Source: Bermanella sp044597725 (lineage in GTDB: Bacteria; Pseudomonadota; Gammaproteobacteria; Pseudomonadales; Oceanobacteraceae). From it: a stretch of DNA of 64,000 bases. Both the position numbers and the translations under genes were made by a program. This document shows, piece by piece, positions 48,177 through 57,375 of the stretch. Each line of letters opens with the position of its first letter. The first letter of the stretch is position 1. The notes below the pieces were generated by a model. That model searched no databases, had not been told where the DNA came from, and was given only the letters and a program-made list of their open reading frames with translations. Location of the stretch: NCBI RefSeq assembly GCF_044597725.1, contig NZ_CP139003.1:3410001-3474000 (forward strand), written 5' to 3'.

Positions 48177-49237
48177 AAATTCTATATGCCGTACAAGGAA
48201 CCGGCAATGGCCACTTATCTCGGGCGCGAGTATTAGGCCACTATCTTAATCAGTCCGATGCAGATATCACTTACCTATTTACGGGCAGAGACAGAGCAAA
48301 ATTGACTGAAATGGCTATGTTTGGCGATTTTTGGTATAGAAAGGGCTTAACCTTTATAACCCAAGACGGACAAATTAAGCCTATAAAAACCCTACTAAAC
48401 AACCAGCACTTGCAATTTATTAAAGATGTACTGACATTACCCGTTGATGGATTCGATCTCATTATTTCCGATTTTGAACCAGTAAGTGCGTGGGCAGGAA
48501 AACTAAAAGGCATTCCTGTATTAGGATGTGGCCATCAATATGCATTTTCTGGACATACTCCAATTGCCGAAGATAGCCCCATATCTAGAGCACTAATGAA
48601 ATATTTTGCCCCATGTGAGTTTTCTGTGGGGCAACATTGGTATCCTTATGAATACAATATACTGCCACCCATAATTGATCATACATTAGCACCCACAACC
48701 TGCCATGGTAAATATGTGGTATATCTACCATTTGAAGATCAAACTCGCGTGGTGGCTTTACTAAATCAATTAAACGAACATGAATTTATTCTTTATACTC
48801 CCCATTTGCCCCACGGTTCAAAAGGTAATGTAAAAATTAGAAAGCCCTGCCAAACCGGATTTAAACAGCACTTGAAAGGTGCAAAAGGTGTAATCTGTAA
48901 TGCAGGATTTGAGTTAACCAGTGAGTGTATTCACTTAGGCGTACCTATTTTAACTAAGCCACTCAAGGGTCAAATGGAACAAGCTTCCAATAGCCTTGCC
49001 TTAACGCATTTAGGCTACGGTAGTAGCATAAAAAACCTGAGTATTAAGGGGCTAGATGCATGGCTAAAACAACCTAAACCTCGTACTCCTCGCCCCATAC
49101 CAAATGTTGCCAAAGCGTTATCCGAGTGGATTTTATTAAAGCAATGGCACGACCCTCAGCTACTAAGCCATCAATTATGGCATTCCCATTTAACCCTATC
49201 CACCAATTGCCACGAGCGTCTCGCTATTTCTGCATAA
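48173..49237 (+). CDS. MJ1255/VC2487-family glycosyltransferase
   Basis: The 354-residue protein has the GT-B, glycosyltransferase-28-like layout: an N-terminal Rossmann domain starting YAVQGTGNGHLSRARVL (residues 5-21) and a C-terminal donor site with GVICNAGFELTSECIHLGVP near residue 240 and PLKGQMEQASNSLAL near 263. This pattern is that of the MJ1255/VC2487 family. With the PAP2 phosphatase as its coupled partner, it may add a sugar to a lipid whose phosphate has been removed. No signal peptide. The glycan product is unknown. Confidence 0.85.
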   Translation: MKILYAVQGTGNGHLSRARVLGHYLNQSDADITYLFTGRDRAKLTEMAMFGDFWYRKGLTFITQDGQIKPIKTLLNNQHLQFIKDVLTLPVDGFDLIISDFEPVSAWAGKLKGIPVLGCGHQYAFSGHTPIAEDSPISRALMKYFAPCEFSVGQHWYPYEYNILPPIIDHTLAPTTCHGKYVVYLPFEDQTRVVALLNQLNEHEFILYTPHLPHGSKGNVKIRKPCQTGFKQHLKGAKGVICNAGFELTSECIHLGVPILTKPLKGQMEQASNSLALTHLGYGSSIKNLSIKGLDAWLKQPKPRTPRPIPNVAKALSEWILLKQWHDPQLLSHQLWHSHLTLSTNCHERLAISA

Positions 49238-49289
49238 GTCGATATGATAAACTAAGCCGTATTTTGCAGTTTATAAGGTTTATGGCTAT

Positions 49290-49739
49290 ATGAATATCTG
49301 GGTCGATGCCGACGCTTGTCCTGTGGCGGTTCGGGAAATTATTTGCAAAGCTGCCATACGCACTGAAATCCCAGCTACTTTTGTCGCCAATCATAATGTG
49401 CCTGTACAAAAATCTCCGTTTACCAAAAGCATTCAAGTGCAAAGTGGTTTTGATATAGCCGATGATGAGATTGTACAGCGCTGTAGGCCTGAAGATTTAG
49501 TGATTACCTCAGATATTCCTCTGGCCAATGATGTATTGGATAAAGGCGCTATGGCGATTAACGTGCGCGGCGAAAGTTATACCAAAGAAAACATCAAGGC
49601 GATGCTGGGGATGCGCGATTTTATGGATACCATGCGTGCCAGTGGGCATCAATCTAAGGGCCCTGCACCGCTAGATAATACGGATAAGCAACGCTTTGCC
49701 AATGCATTGGATCGCATCCTCACCAAGTACAAAAAATAG
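49290..49739 (+). CDS. YaiI/YqxD family protein (UPF0178, PIN-like fold)
   Basis: This conserved 149-residue protein begins MNIWVDADACPVAVREII and contains ADDEIVQRCRPEDLVITSDI near residue 53, features that define the UPF0178 family. Four conserved aspartates suggest a PIN-like nuclease fold, but no activity is assigned. It stands 52 bp after the glycosyltransferase gene. Confidence 0.92.
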   Translation: MNIWVDADACPVAVREIICKAAIRTEIPATFVANHNVPVQKSPFTKSIQVQSGFDIADDEIVQRCRPEDLVITSDIPLANDVLDKGAMAINVRGESYTKENIKAMLGMRDFMDTMRASGHQSKGPAPLDNTDKQRFANALDRILTKYKK

Positions 49740-49853
49740 CATCAACAAATAGAACCTCTGCCCTTACTTGGATAAATTCATGATGTTTTCTCATATCTTA
49801 GACTGTTCTGAAGTGGCATAGTGGGAAAGTACATTAGCTGATATTAGGACATT

Positions 49854-51800
49854 ATGGATACACTCAGCCAGCAATTAAAAGCCAGCTTTGGCTTTGATCA
49901 ATTTCGCCCAGGCCAAACCCAAACCATTGAGCAATTATTGCAAGGGCAAAGCTCTTTGGCGATCTTTCCGACGGGTTCGGGTAAATCCCTATGTTATCAG
50001 TTTACTGCTCTACAATTACCGAATTTAACATTAGTCGTCTCCCCTTTATTAGCATTAATGAAAGACCAAGTGGAATTTTTAAAGACAAAAAATATTCCAG
50101 CGGCTAGTTTAGACTCCAGCTTAAATCATCACGAATATCGTCAAGTCATGCAGGATGTGCGTAATGGCACTGTTAAGATTTTAATGGTCAGCGTAGAGCG
50201 CTTTAAAAATGAACGCTTCCGAGAGTTCATCAAGACCATTCCTATTTCGATGCTGGTTGTGGATGAAGCCCACTGTATTTCTGAATGGGGCCACAACTTT
50301 CGACCGGACTATTTAAAACTACCCACTTACCGCAAAGAACTGAATATTCCGCTAACCTTATTGCTTACTGCGACAGCAACCAAAGCCGTAAAGCGTGATA
50401 TGGCATTAAAATTTAACATTAAGCCGGAACATATTGTGCAGACAGGGTTTTATCGGCCTAATTTAGATCTATCGGTATTACCTGTTAAACAATCACAAAA
50501 ACTACCCATCTTGGTTGACGTAGTTCGGCAGCAAACAGGTGCCGGTATTGTTTACGTAACACTGCAACAAAGCGCAGAAACCGTAGCCAAATACTTACAG
50601 CAAGCCGGTATTTCTGCGACGGCGTATCACGCGGGTTTTGATAGCGAAAAACGCCAATCTATCCAAAACGACTTCATGCGAGACAAGACGCAAGTTATTG
50701 TAGCCACCATTGCTTTTGGCATGGGCATAGACAAAAGCAATATTCGCTTTGTCGTGCACTATGACTTACCTAAATCCATTGAAAATTATAGCCAAGAAAT
50801 AGGCCGCGCCGGGCGCGACGGCCAAACCTCCAATTGTATTACGCTCGCTAACCTAGACGGCCTTAATACCGTAGAGAATTTTGTTTATGGCGATACACCA
50901 GAGCATTCCAGTATTGCAACCCTGATCAATCACATCTTAGATACAGCAAATGACACACAATGGGAAATGCAAACACTTGCGTTATCAAAGCTAACCAACA
51001 TTCGCCCACTACCGCTCAAAACCCTTTTAGTACAGTTAGAAATGCTAGGTGCCATCGAACCGGCTTATAGCTATTATGCTGAGTATCGCTTTAAACTGTT
51101 AACAGACAAGCAGGCCATTCTTAACCAATTCGATGAACGACGCCAACAGATTTTGCAGACAATATTTAGCTATACACAATTTAATAGAATATGGGCAATA
51201 CCGGATTTAGATGCTTGTTATCAACAAGGACAACTAGAGCGTTCTAAAGCACTTGTGGTCTTGGAGTATTTACAAGACCAGCGACTTATCGAGCTAGAAA
51301 GCAAGCAAATGACTGAGGTTTATTATATTCAACCTCAAAGATTGAAAGATGAATCACTCATAAATACTCTCGATCATTATTTTAAAGATAAAGAACAAAA
51401 AGAAATTAAACGCATTGCTGCGTTAATTCGTTTTTTTGAATTGGATAAATGCTTAAGCCAGATGCTAGCTCGATACTTTGACGACCAAAATGTACCAGCT
51501 CATTGTGGTCATTGCTCTGTATGCCGAGGAGAAGTTGCCAAATTGGCTTATTCAGAGCCCATTCATTGGCCCGATGAGGAATTGTTAAACCAAGCAGTTA
51601 CAGAGCTAAATATGCACCTTCAGGACAAGGTGAAAGGAGAATTAAGTATTGATTCCGTGTGCCGATTTTTGGCAGGAATGACAACACCCTTATTTACTCA
51701 ACATAAGGTAAAACAACTTAGCGGCTTTGGCTTGTGTGAAAACTTGCGATACCAAGACATTCAGCAGGCAGTTATCAATCTTAATTCTCGTTTTATTTAG
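49854..51800 (+). CDS. RecQ-family ATP-dependent DNA helicase
   Basis: This is a 3'-5' DNA helicase for recombination and fork repair. Walker A FPTGSGKS is at residues 38-45, the DEAH box at 137-140 (VVDEAHCISEWGHNFRPDY), and motif VI QEIGRAGRDG near 325. The zinc-binding subdomain is visible later than usual, as CLSQMLARYF...HCGHCSVC (about 540-560). The length of 648 and this rearranged C-terminal half, without an HRDC domain, differ from E. coli RecQ, so it is a RecQ-like paralogue and the symbol recQ is not given. The stop is followed at once by the repeat cluster. Confidence 0.92.
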   Translation: MDTLSQQLKASFGFDQFRPGQTQTIEQLLQGQSSLAIFPTGSGKSLCYQFTALQLPNLTLVVSPLLALMKDQVEFLKTKNIPAASLDSSLNHHEYRQVMQDVRNGTVKILMVSVERFKNERFREFIKTIPISMLVVDEAHCISEWGHNFRPDYLKLPTYRKELNIPLTLLLTATATKAVKRDMALKFNIKPEHIVQTGFYRPNLDLSVLPVKQSQKLPILVDVVRQQTGAGIVYVTLQQSAETVAKYLQQAGISATAYHAGFDSEKRQSIQNDFMRDKTQVIVATIAFGMGIDKSNIRFVVHYDLPKSIENYSQEIGRAGRDGQTSNCITLANLDGLNTVENFVYGDTPEHSSIATLINHILDTANDTQWEMQTLALSKLTNIRPLPLKTLLVQLEMLGAIEPAYSYYAEYRFKLLTDKQAILNQFDERRQQILQTIFSYTQFNRIWAIPDLDACYQQGQLERSKALVVLEYLQDQRLIELESKQMTEVYYIQPQRLKDESLINTLDHYFKDKEQKEIKRIAALIRFFELDKCLSQMLARYFDDQNVPAHCGHCSVCRGEVAKLAYSEPIHWPDEELLNQAVTELNMHLQDKVKGELSIDSVCRFLAGMTTPLFTQHKVKQLSGFGLCENLRYQDIQQAVINLNSRFI

Positions 51801-51805
51801 TATTT

Positions 51806-51850
51806 TGAAACCTCTGCTGCGGGGGTCGCCTACGGCTCCGGCCGCACTAC
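51806..51850 (+). repeat. Short core repeat, copy 1 at the second cluster
   Basis: The core reads TGCGGGGGTCGCC followed by TACGGCTCCGGCCGCACTAC, preceded by TTTTGAAACCTC. It begins only 5 bp after the helicase stop. Confidence 0.88.
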
Positions 51851-51898
51851 TTAGAATTTCGAAAATCTCGAAGAACTCAATAAGCCCCCGCAATAAAA

Positions 51899-52093
51899 CG
51901 TTTTGATAATCAAAAGCTATAACCGTTTGCGGAAGCTGTTCGTAAAGCGAGCGGCGTTGCGTGCCATGGATGGCACGCGCGAGCCTATAGGGACATATTT
52001 ACGGCGTCCGTGAGACTACGAACAACTTTCGGAAAACGGAGCAGCTTTCGAAAGCCCCATTGCGGGGGTCGCCTACGGCTCCGGCCGCACTAC
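51899..52093 (+). repeat. Intergenic composite repeat, copy C
   Basis: The copy has the same order as copy B near the rrn operon: GATAATCAAAA, long imperfect hairpin with outer arms CCGTTTGCGGAAGCTGTTCG and its near complement ending AAAACGG, inner stem GCGTGCCAT/ATGGCACGC, then the short core (52046-52093). The central 61 nt are identical to copy B, 22 kb away. Confidence 0.9.
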
Positions 52094-52119
52094 GAAAAGC
52101 TTCAGATTAATAGCAAACT

Positions 52120-52292
52120 TCGAAATTTCCGAAAATGAATCCTAAAGCGAGCAATTTACTCGCCATGGATGGCGAGTGTGAGCCTATAGGGACATACTTG
52201 CGGCGTTTGCGAGACTACGAATAACTTTCGGAAAGCGGAGCAGATTTTGAAACCTCTATTGCGGGGGTCGCCTACGGCTCCGGCCGCACTAC
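52120..52292 (+). repeat. Intergenic composite repeat, copy D (diverged)
   Basis: The hairpin element is diverged on its left side but keeps an inner stem of the same shape with a different sequence (ACTCGCCAT/ATGGCGAGT), the shared GAGCCTATAGGGACATA and CGAGACTACGAATAACTTTC, and then the short core. The changed but still complementary inner stem indicates selection on structure. Confidence 0.85.
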
Positions 52293-52317
52293 TAAAACTT
52301 TCGGAAAGCGGAATAGG

Positions 52318-52365
52318 TTTCGAAAATCCGCTTTGCGGGGGTCGCTTAGGCTCCGGCCGCACTAC
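52318..52365 (+). repeat. Short core repeat, last copy
   Basis: A core copy without the long hairpin before it (TTTGCGGGGGTCGC, then TTAGGCTCCGGCCGCACTAC), ending a few bases from the lipoprotein-gene terminator. Confidence 0.87.
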
Positions 52366-52368
52366 GTG

Positions 52369-52402
52369 AAAAAGCAGATAGCTCAAAGATCTATCTGCTT
52401 TT
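52369..52402 (-). terminator. Terminator of the choice-of-anchor I lipoprotein gene
   Basis: On the minus strand, AAAAGCAGATAG and CTATCTGCTTTTT form a stem over a 9-nt loop, with five U after it. It lies 18 bp beyond the lipoprotein stop. Confidence 0.88.
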
Positions 52403-52419
52403 AATAACGATATTTTTAA

Positions 52420-54207
52420 TTATTGATTAATATTCAGTTTATAGATAGTTGTTGTACCGGATACTTCATTGCCTACAGCAATCAAGTGATCACCATTACG
52501 AGTGAAATATTCAATAGACTCAGGACCCAAGTCACCAACTTGCGGGTTATAGGTATCGTTATCACATTCACCGTCTTCATCTACAGCAGTACATACATCT
52601 GCTGTGAAATCACGGTTATTTAGATAGTCTAAAAACACAGGGGCCGCCGGTTCAGAAACATCATAAACTGCAATACCACCATGGCGCTCAAGACCAATAA
52701 AGGCTACATGACTGCCATTAATTTTTGCTACTTCCACGGCTTCAGGTTCAATTCCCTTATCATCACTACGATTATCGTTCTCATGACTATCATTACTAGT
52801 ATTGAAGTGGCTGGTGGTATTTGCTCGCTCCGACAAGTCATGGCCACTATCAAAAACTTGCTCACCGTTTAGTTTCCAAATTGAAAAAGAACGAGCCCCA
52901 AATGTTTTTACTGTTTCGTCTGCAGCGATGTTCTCATCATCAATGGTATCCACTATTACTTTAATACGACCAATGGCATCACCATTGGCAATCGTATTGG
53001 TACCGTATACCGATTCATTCATTAACGGGTGTGCAGCATCCACCATTAAATCGTCACCGCGAGCTTCATCAATATAAGAAATACAATCATCTAATTCTGT
53101 GGTGTACTTGGTTGCATCTTCATCTTCGCCACCTGGCTGAAATTCATCGCCATCCCATGCATGATTATTATTATCACAGGTTTGTTGTGTGGCCTCATAA
53201 ATATACTCGCGGCCATCACCTTCGTTTGCGCTGATTACATAACTTTCACCATTAACGCTAAAGCTTGCTAAAGAATCAGGCATATAATAACCCGCTAATT
53301 GAGGGTAGCTATTCAAGCTAAATACGCTATCTTTATTGGTTACATCTAATTGATAGCCTTGACCACCACCTGCAACACTGGCCCAGCTCTTTAAGCCCAT
53401 ACCATGAATATTTTCAATTTCAGCGGTAGCCAAATCGATTATGGCTAATGCATTGTTTTCCTGTAAAGCAACAACCGCTTTATTGTCTTCGGTAATGGTA
53501 ATGTATTCAGGCTCTAGGTCTTGAGCAACGGATGCACCATGGGGGCGAGGTAGGCGTACGTCCGATACTTCGCTGTAACGACTTTGCCCCTGATTGAAGT
53601 CTTGGAAATTAATTTGCTTAGCTACAGCGCTGGTATCAGAAGTACCTGCACTGATATCAACCAGCGTGATACTACCTTCGGGGTCGTTAGTATAATCACC
53701 ACTTGGCTCACCTTCATTAGCGGCAATAATTTTTGTTGCATCATCGGTCATGGTTACCATGTCAGGTAATGCACCTGCAGTGAACGTATTAATAAGTGAA
53801 AGATCGTCACTTTTATATAAGGCTATAATCCCATTTTGTTGCTTATTATCATTTTCGATAGCAACCGCAATCAGCCCTTGTTTTGCAACTACGCTATTGG
53901 CTGCGCCAATGGTAATGTCGGCATCTGTTGCAGCACTTTGCAGGTTAATCGTACCAGACTTGCTTGGCTGATTGTTTTCATCTAATTGTAGGATATCAAT
54001 AGTTTTATCTTGAGAGTTAACCACATAGAGGCGATCTGTAGATTGGTCGTAAGAAACAATCTCTGCACTGGATGTATCAAATTCATTGCCCGAGACATAG
54101 CTATCTATAACTTCAAGTGTAAGACTGTTAAGAACCGCTTTATCATCGTCACTACCACAGGCGGCCACCGTCGAGGCGATTGCTACAGCAAGAAGTATTT
54201 TCTTCAT
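52420..54207 (-). CDS. Choice-of-anchor I family lipoprotein (beta-propeller-like)
   Basis: A lipoprotein signal peptide with lipobox VAACG (Cys at residue 17) anchors this 595-residue protein to the envelope. The body has repeated blade-like segments: DQSTDRLYVVNSQDKTIDIL, PDMVTMTDDATKIIAANEGE, GPESIEYFTRNGDHLIAVGN. This fits the choice-of-anchor I family (related to alkaline-phosphatase-associated and mesenchyme cell-surface glycoprotein domains). The protein is very acidic, with Asp-rich stretches that may bind Ca2+. The ATG at 54207 has GGAG six bases upstream and is preferred over one four codons earlier. Its role is not known; extracellular phosphate or metal metabolism is possible. Confidence 0.85.
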   Translation of the reverse strand: MKKILLAVAIASTVAACGSDDDKAVLNSLTLEVIDSYVSGNEFDTSSAEIVSYDQSTDRLYVVNSQDKTIDILQLDENNQPSKSGTINLQSAATDADITIGAANSVVAKQGLIAVAIENDNKQQNGIIALYKSDDLSLINTFTAGALPDMVTMTDDATKIIAANEGEPSGDYTNDPEGSITLVDISAGTSDTSAVAKQINFQDFNQGQSRYSEVSDVRLPRPHGASVAQDLEPEYITITEDNKAVVALQENNALAIIDLATAEIENIHGMGLKSWASVAGGGQGYQLDVTNKDSVFSLNSYPQLAGYYMPDSLASFSVNGESYVISANEGDGREYIYEATQQTCDNNNHAWDGDEFQPGGEDEDATKYTTELDDCISYIDEARGDDLMVDAAHPLMNESVYGTNTIANGDAIGRIKVIVDTIDDENIAADETVKTFGARSFSIWKLNGEQVFDSGHDLSERANTTSHFNTSNDSHENDNRSDDKGIEPEAVEVAKINGSHVAFIGLERHGGIAVYDVSEPAAPVFLDYLNNRDFTADVCTAVDEDGECDNDTYNPQVGDLGPESIEYFTRNGDHLIAVGNEVSGTTTIYKLNINQ

Positions 54208-54344
54208 TGTAAACTCCATCTTATATTAGTTTTGATGGAGTACGCTAATACGTATGTATTACGATAAGATGTTAAAAATACTGCAGATTTATTGCGAACA
54301 ATGAAGCTCAGATCACTTTTCAGTAATAATATCCCTACCTGTCC

Positions 54345-55499
54345 TTAAGCAATTATCTTTTGTGATTTAAGCCTAGTAATATCGTCGTCTGAATAACCCA
54401 GTGCTTTTAATATATGAATAGTATGCGAACCAATTTTTCCCCCGGTGTGATTAACTTTGTGATCATGCACAATTGGATTGGACAATTGTTGAATACCGTC
54501 TTGACTCTGAATAATCCAACCACGTTCTTTTGCATGGGGGTGATTGCAAGCCTCAGAAAAGCTTAAAACAGGCTCAACACAGCAGTCTAATTTGGCAAAA
54601 ACCTCGCACCAATGCGCAAAGGTTTGTGCTTTGAATGCATCAGCAATGCGAGACTTTACAAAAGCCACGTCTTCATGCTTTTGGCTGCCTGCTTTCGCCA
54701 ATACTTCGGGTACTTCTAATGCCTGGCAAAGCTGCATTAAAAATGGCGGCTCTAACGAGCCCACTGACATATAGCGACCATCTTGCGTTTCGTAATAATC
54801 ATAAAAACTACCACCATTTAACATAGTGGATTCAGCTTGAGGTTCCACACCTCCACCTAAATAACCCGATGCAAACATGGCATTCATACTAAATGCACAA
54901 TCCGTCATACTGATATCTAGATGCCGTCCTTTGCCTGTTTGTGAACGTTCGTACACTGCTGCTAATATGCCCATAACCGCATGATGTGAACCACCTGCAA
55001 CATCAGCAATTTGTACGCCCTGCGGAACCGGACGTTGGTTTTTTCTTCGGCTATAATCCGCTACTCCAGATAAAGCCAAATAATTAATATCATGCCCAGC
55101 TCTATCTTTTAATGGTCCGGTTTGACCATAGCCTGTAATAGAACAATAAATAATATTCGGGTTTATCGCTTTCAGACTGTTGTAATCGAGACCTAAGCGT
55201 GCCATAACTCCAGGACGAAACTGCTCAATCACTACATCGTATTCTTGCAATAATTTTTCAATAATCGCTTTTGATTCCGGCTTTTTTAAATCTAACGCTA
55301 TAGCTTTCTTGTTTCGGTTTAAGTAGCTATGGGCAGCACTTTGACCGCTACTATCTTTTGGTGGCAAAGCTCTCACCAAGTCAGGACGGGTCGGGCTTTC
55401 AATACGTAAAACCTCTGCACCCATATCTGCCAGCATTAGGCTGGCATAAGGGCCAGGTAACAATGTCGAAAAATCGAGTATTTTTAAACCAGTTAGCAT
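54345..55499 (-). CDS. CaiB/BaiF-family CoA-transferase (alpha-methylacyl-CoA racemase-like)
   Basis: The family transfers CoA between carboxylic acids or epimerises 2-methylacyl-CoA esters. The N-terminus, LKILDFSTLLPGPYASLMLADMGAEVLRIE, is typical. The catalytic aspartate is in VQIADVAGGSHHAVMGILAA (near residue 165), with a His in AGHDINYLALSG near 133, the pair expected for the racemase branch. The length of 384 is closer to AMACR than to formyl-CoA transferase. ATG at 55499 has GGAAAA eight bases upstream; a frame 13 codons longer is unlikely. Substrate unknown; nearby acyl-CoA dehydrogenase suggests branched lipid or sterol breakdown. Confidence 0.88.
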   Translation of the reverse strand: MLTGLKILDFSTLLPGPYASLMLADMGAEVLRIESPTRPDLVRALPPKDSSGQSAAHSYLNRNKKAIALDLKKPESKAIIEKLLQEYDVVIEQFRPGVMARLGLDYNSLKAINPNIIYCSITGYGQTGPLKDRAGHDINYLALSGVADYSRRKNQRPVPQGVQIADVAGGSHHAVMGILAAVYERSQTGKGRHLDISMTDCAFSMNAMFASGYLGGGVEPQAESTMLNGGSFYDYYETQDGRYMSVGSLEPPFLMQLCQALEVPEVLAKAGSQKHEDVAFVKSRIADAFKAQTFAHWCEVFAKLDCCVEPVLSFSEACNHPHAKERGWIIQSQDGIQQLSNPIVHDHKVNHTGGKIGSHTIHILKALGYSDDDITRLKSQKIIA

Positions 55500-55602
55500 A
55501 ATCTTTTTCCATAATTGCTTTTTAAAGCATAGTAACAAAATCTATATTGCAGCCCTATTTCCCCATGTATCAAATAGGTTGGCCGAATCCACCATCAAAT
55601 CG

Positions 55603-56682
55603 TTAAAACACCGATTTCACATTAACACTGATTAAGTGCCCATAATCAGAAAATGAAAGTCCATTAGAGTGTGAAGAAGCATAGAGGTTTTCATTTGTAT
55701 TAAGTTGCAGCCATGCATCCCAATATTTATTGATTGAATATTGGTAAATGAATGACCAAAGCTGACTATTTTTTTCTATATTGTGGGCCACTGATGCCTG
55801 AAATTGGCTGCGAACACCGGATAAATAGGTTACAGATAAAAAGACATAACGATTATCAGGGAAAGGCAGCATACCTTTGTCAATAAAGCGATTAAGACGA
55901 TTCATTTCTTCATCTTCTCGCTGCGACCATTCCGCTTGATACAAAAAATCATGCAAACTGAAATCCATACCCAACTGAGCAACATGTAACGATACACTTG
56001 AAGCTTCGCTGTATAAATGGTTAACAACCGACCACCAGCCCACAGATCCATAAGCTCCATCTAATGCAAAGCTGGTTGCCATATCCTCTTGCAAACGTAC
56101 ATGGGTGAACTGGATATCTGTACTAAAAATATTGCTCCGTAAGCGGGCATAGCCTTGTTGATCCCCCAACCAAGCGCCGTCAATTAATGATAAACCCCGA
56201 ACGTCCATCGATATCATGTGTTCAAAACGAATCGCGTCAACACCTGAGCGGTAATCGGTTTGCAAAGCCCCTATTAGCGTTGGATAAAAAACATCAACAT
56301 TGCTGCTGAAACGAGCTAAACCTAGACTTATGGCTTGCCGACCAATAGTTATATCAGCATTGTGAAAATAGTATTGAAGAAATAGTCGATCAAGGTTTTG
56401 AGATAAGGAGGATTCAATCAGGTAATCATTCAAATCATCCACTCTATATCGGTCATCACCTTGTGGAATGTAACCTTCTGAATGCAAATATCCTAATTGA
56501 TAGTGAGCGGCAATACGGCCATTAGAAAATTCTTTTTCAATATTGTAGCGAATACTGATTCGATCATCATCTTGTAGAAACGCATGTTCATGGCGCCAGT
56601 TATAACCCGCATCAATCTGCCATTGCTGTTCAAATGCCAAGCATTCACAGGTAAAAAGAAGCATGGCCAGCCCCTTCTTCAT
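55603..56682 (-). CDS. Putative outer-membrane beta-barrel protein of the Lol-like operon
   Basis: A short Sec signal peptide (ending CECLAF) precedes 340 residues of alternating aromatic and polar strands (IDAGYNWRHEHAF, RIAAHYQLGYLHSEGY, FLQYYFHNADITIGRQAI). The last residue is Phe (SVNVKSVF), the mark of outer-membrane proteins assembled by BAM. I recognise no named family; it resembles porin-like or DUF1302-type barrels. The start overlaps the stop of the ATPase gene by four bases, so it belongs to the operon and may be the outer-membrane exit or acceptor of its substrate. Confidence 0.78.
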   Translation of the reverse strand: MKKGLAMLLFTCECLAFEQQWQIDAGYNWRHEHAFLQDDDRISIRYNIEKEFSNGRIAAHYQLGYLHSEGYIPQGDDRYRVDDLNDYLIESSLSQNLDRLFLQYYFHNADITIGRQAISLGLARFSSNVDVFYPTLIGALQTDYRSGVDAIRFEHMISMDVRGLSLIDGAWLGDQQGYARLRSNIFSTDIQFTHVRLQEDMATSFALDGAYGSVGWWSVVNHLYSEASSVSLHVAQLGMDFSLHDFLYQAEWSQREDEEMNRLNRFIDKGMLPFPDNRYVFLSVTYLSGVRSQFQASVAHNIEKNSQLWSFIYQYSINKYWDAWLQLNTNENLYASSHSNGLSFSDYGHLISVNVKSVF

Positions 56683-57365
56683 TTTATTTCATCCTCAATA
56701 ATCAAGCCGTCTTGTAGGTGAACTAATCGATCAGCTTGTTCCATTATTTTCAAGTCATGAGTAGAGAAAACAAATGTCATTCCTTGTTCTTGATTGAGTT
56801 CACGCATAAGTGCAATCAAGTCACTGCCAGTTTGACTATCCAAGTTTGCAGTTGGTTCATCTGCAAGGATTATGCGAGGTTCACTCACCATAGCACGCGC
56901 AACGGCCACTCGTTGCTGTTGACCACCACTTAATTGTGAGGGCAAACGTCCTTCCTTTCCTTCAAGCCCTACACGTTTTAAGATTGTCGATATTTTCTTC
57001 TGACGTGTTTGTTTTTCAATCCCCTGTAACAACATTATATATTCGATATTTTCTGCAACATTAAGTACGGGTATAAGGTTATATGCTTGAAAAATGAAAC
57101 CAATATGGTCTCTACGAAATCGACTCAATTGCGTTTCATTCATATCGCTAATATTGTGGCCATCTAATAATATCTGACCGCTTGTCGGCTCATCTAAGCC
57201 ACCGATTAAATGTAGGAGAGTCGACTTACCTGAGCCACTAGGTCCAACTAAGGCAGTAAACTCACCTTGCTGAATGGTTAACGAAATTCCATCCAATGCT
57301 TTAACCAAGGTTTCACCTTTGCCAAAATGCCGCGTAAGCTCTCGAGTTTCAATAATGGTAGACAT
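56679..57365 (-). CDS. LolD/MacB-type ABC transporter ATP-binding protein
   Basis: This ATPase partners the two permeases encoded upstream. Walker A GPSGSGKST is near residue 39, the Q-loop FIFQAYNLIPVLNVAENI near 86, signature LSGGQQQR near 142, Walker B IILADEPTANLD near 162, and H-loop STHD near 199. The family moves substrates from the inner membrane outward by mechanotransmission rather than across it. ATG at 57365 with AAAGG seven bases upstream is preferred over a 19-codon-longer frame that overlaps the permease. The operon context suggests lipid or lipoprotein extraction. Confidence 0.92.
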   Translation of the reverse strand: MSTIIETRELTRHFGKGETLVKALDGISLTIQQGEFTALVGPSGSGKSTLLHLIGGLDEPTSGQILLDGHNISDMNETQLSRFRRDHIGFIFQAYNLIPVLNVAENIEYIMLLQGIEKQTRQKKISTILKRVGLEGKEGRLPSQLSGGQQQRVAVARAMVSEPRIILADEPTANLDSQTGSDLIALMRELNQEQGMTFVFSTHDLKIMEQADRLVHLQDGLIIEDEIK

Positions 57366-57375
57366 ACATGGACCT

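Larger units (their letters stand above)
51801..52419. other. 619-bp repeat-filled intergenic region between the helicase and a lipoprotein gene
   Basis: It holds four copies of a short GC-rich core (51806-51850, 52046-52093, 52246-52292 and 52318-52365), two long hairpin elements between them, and the terminator of the lipoprotein gene at the right edge. No credible gene is present. Confidence 0.85.

Noticed and set aside
51806..52365. CRISPR-like array
   Set aside because: The repeats are unequally spaced, carry long homologous spacers and form a composite element; no cas genes are nearby.
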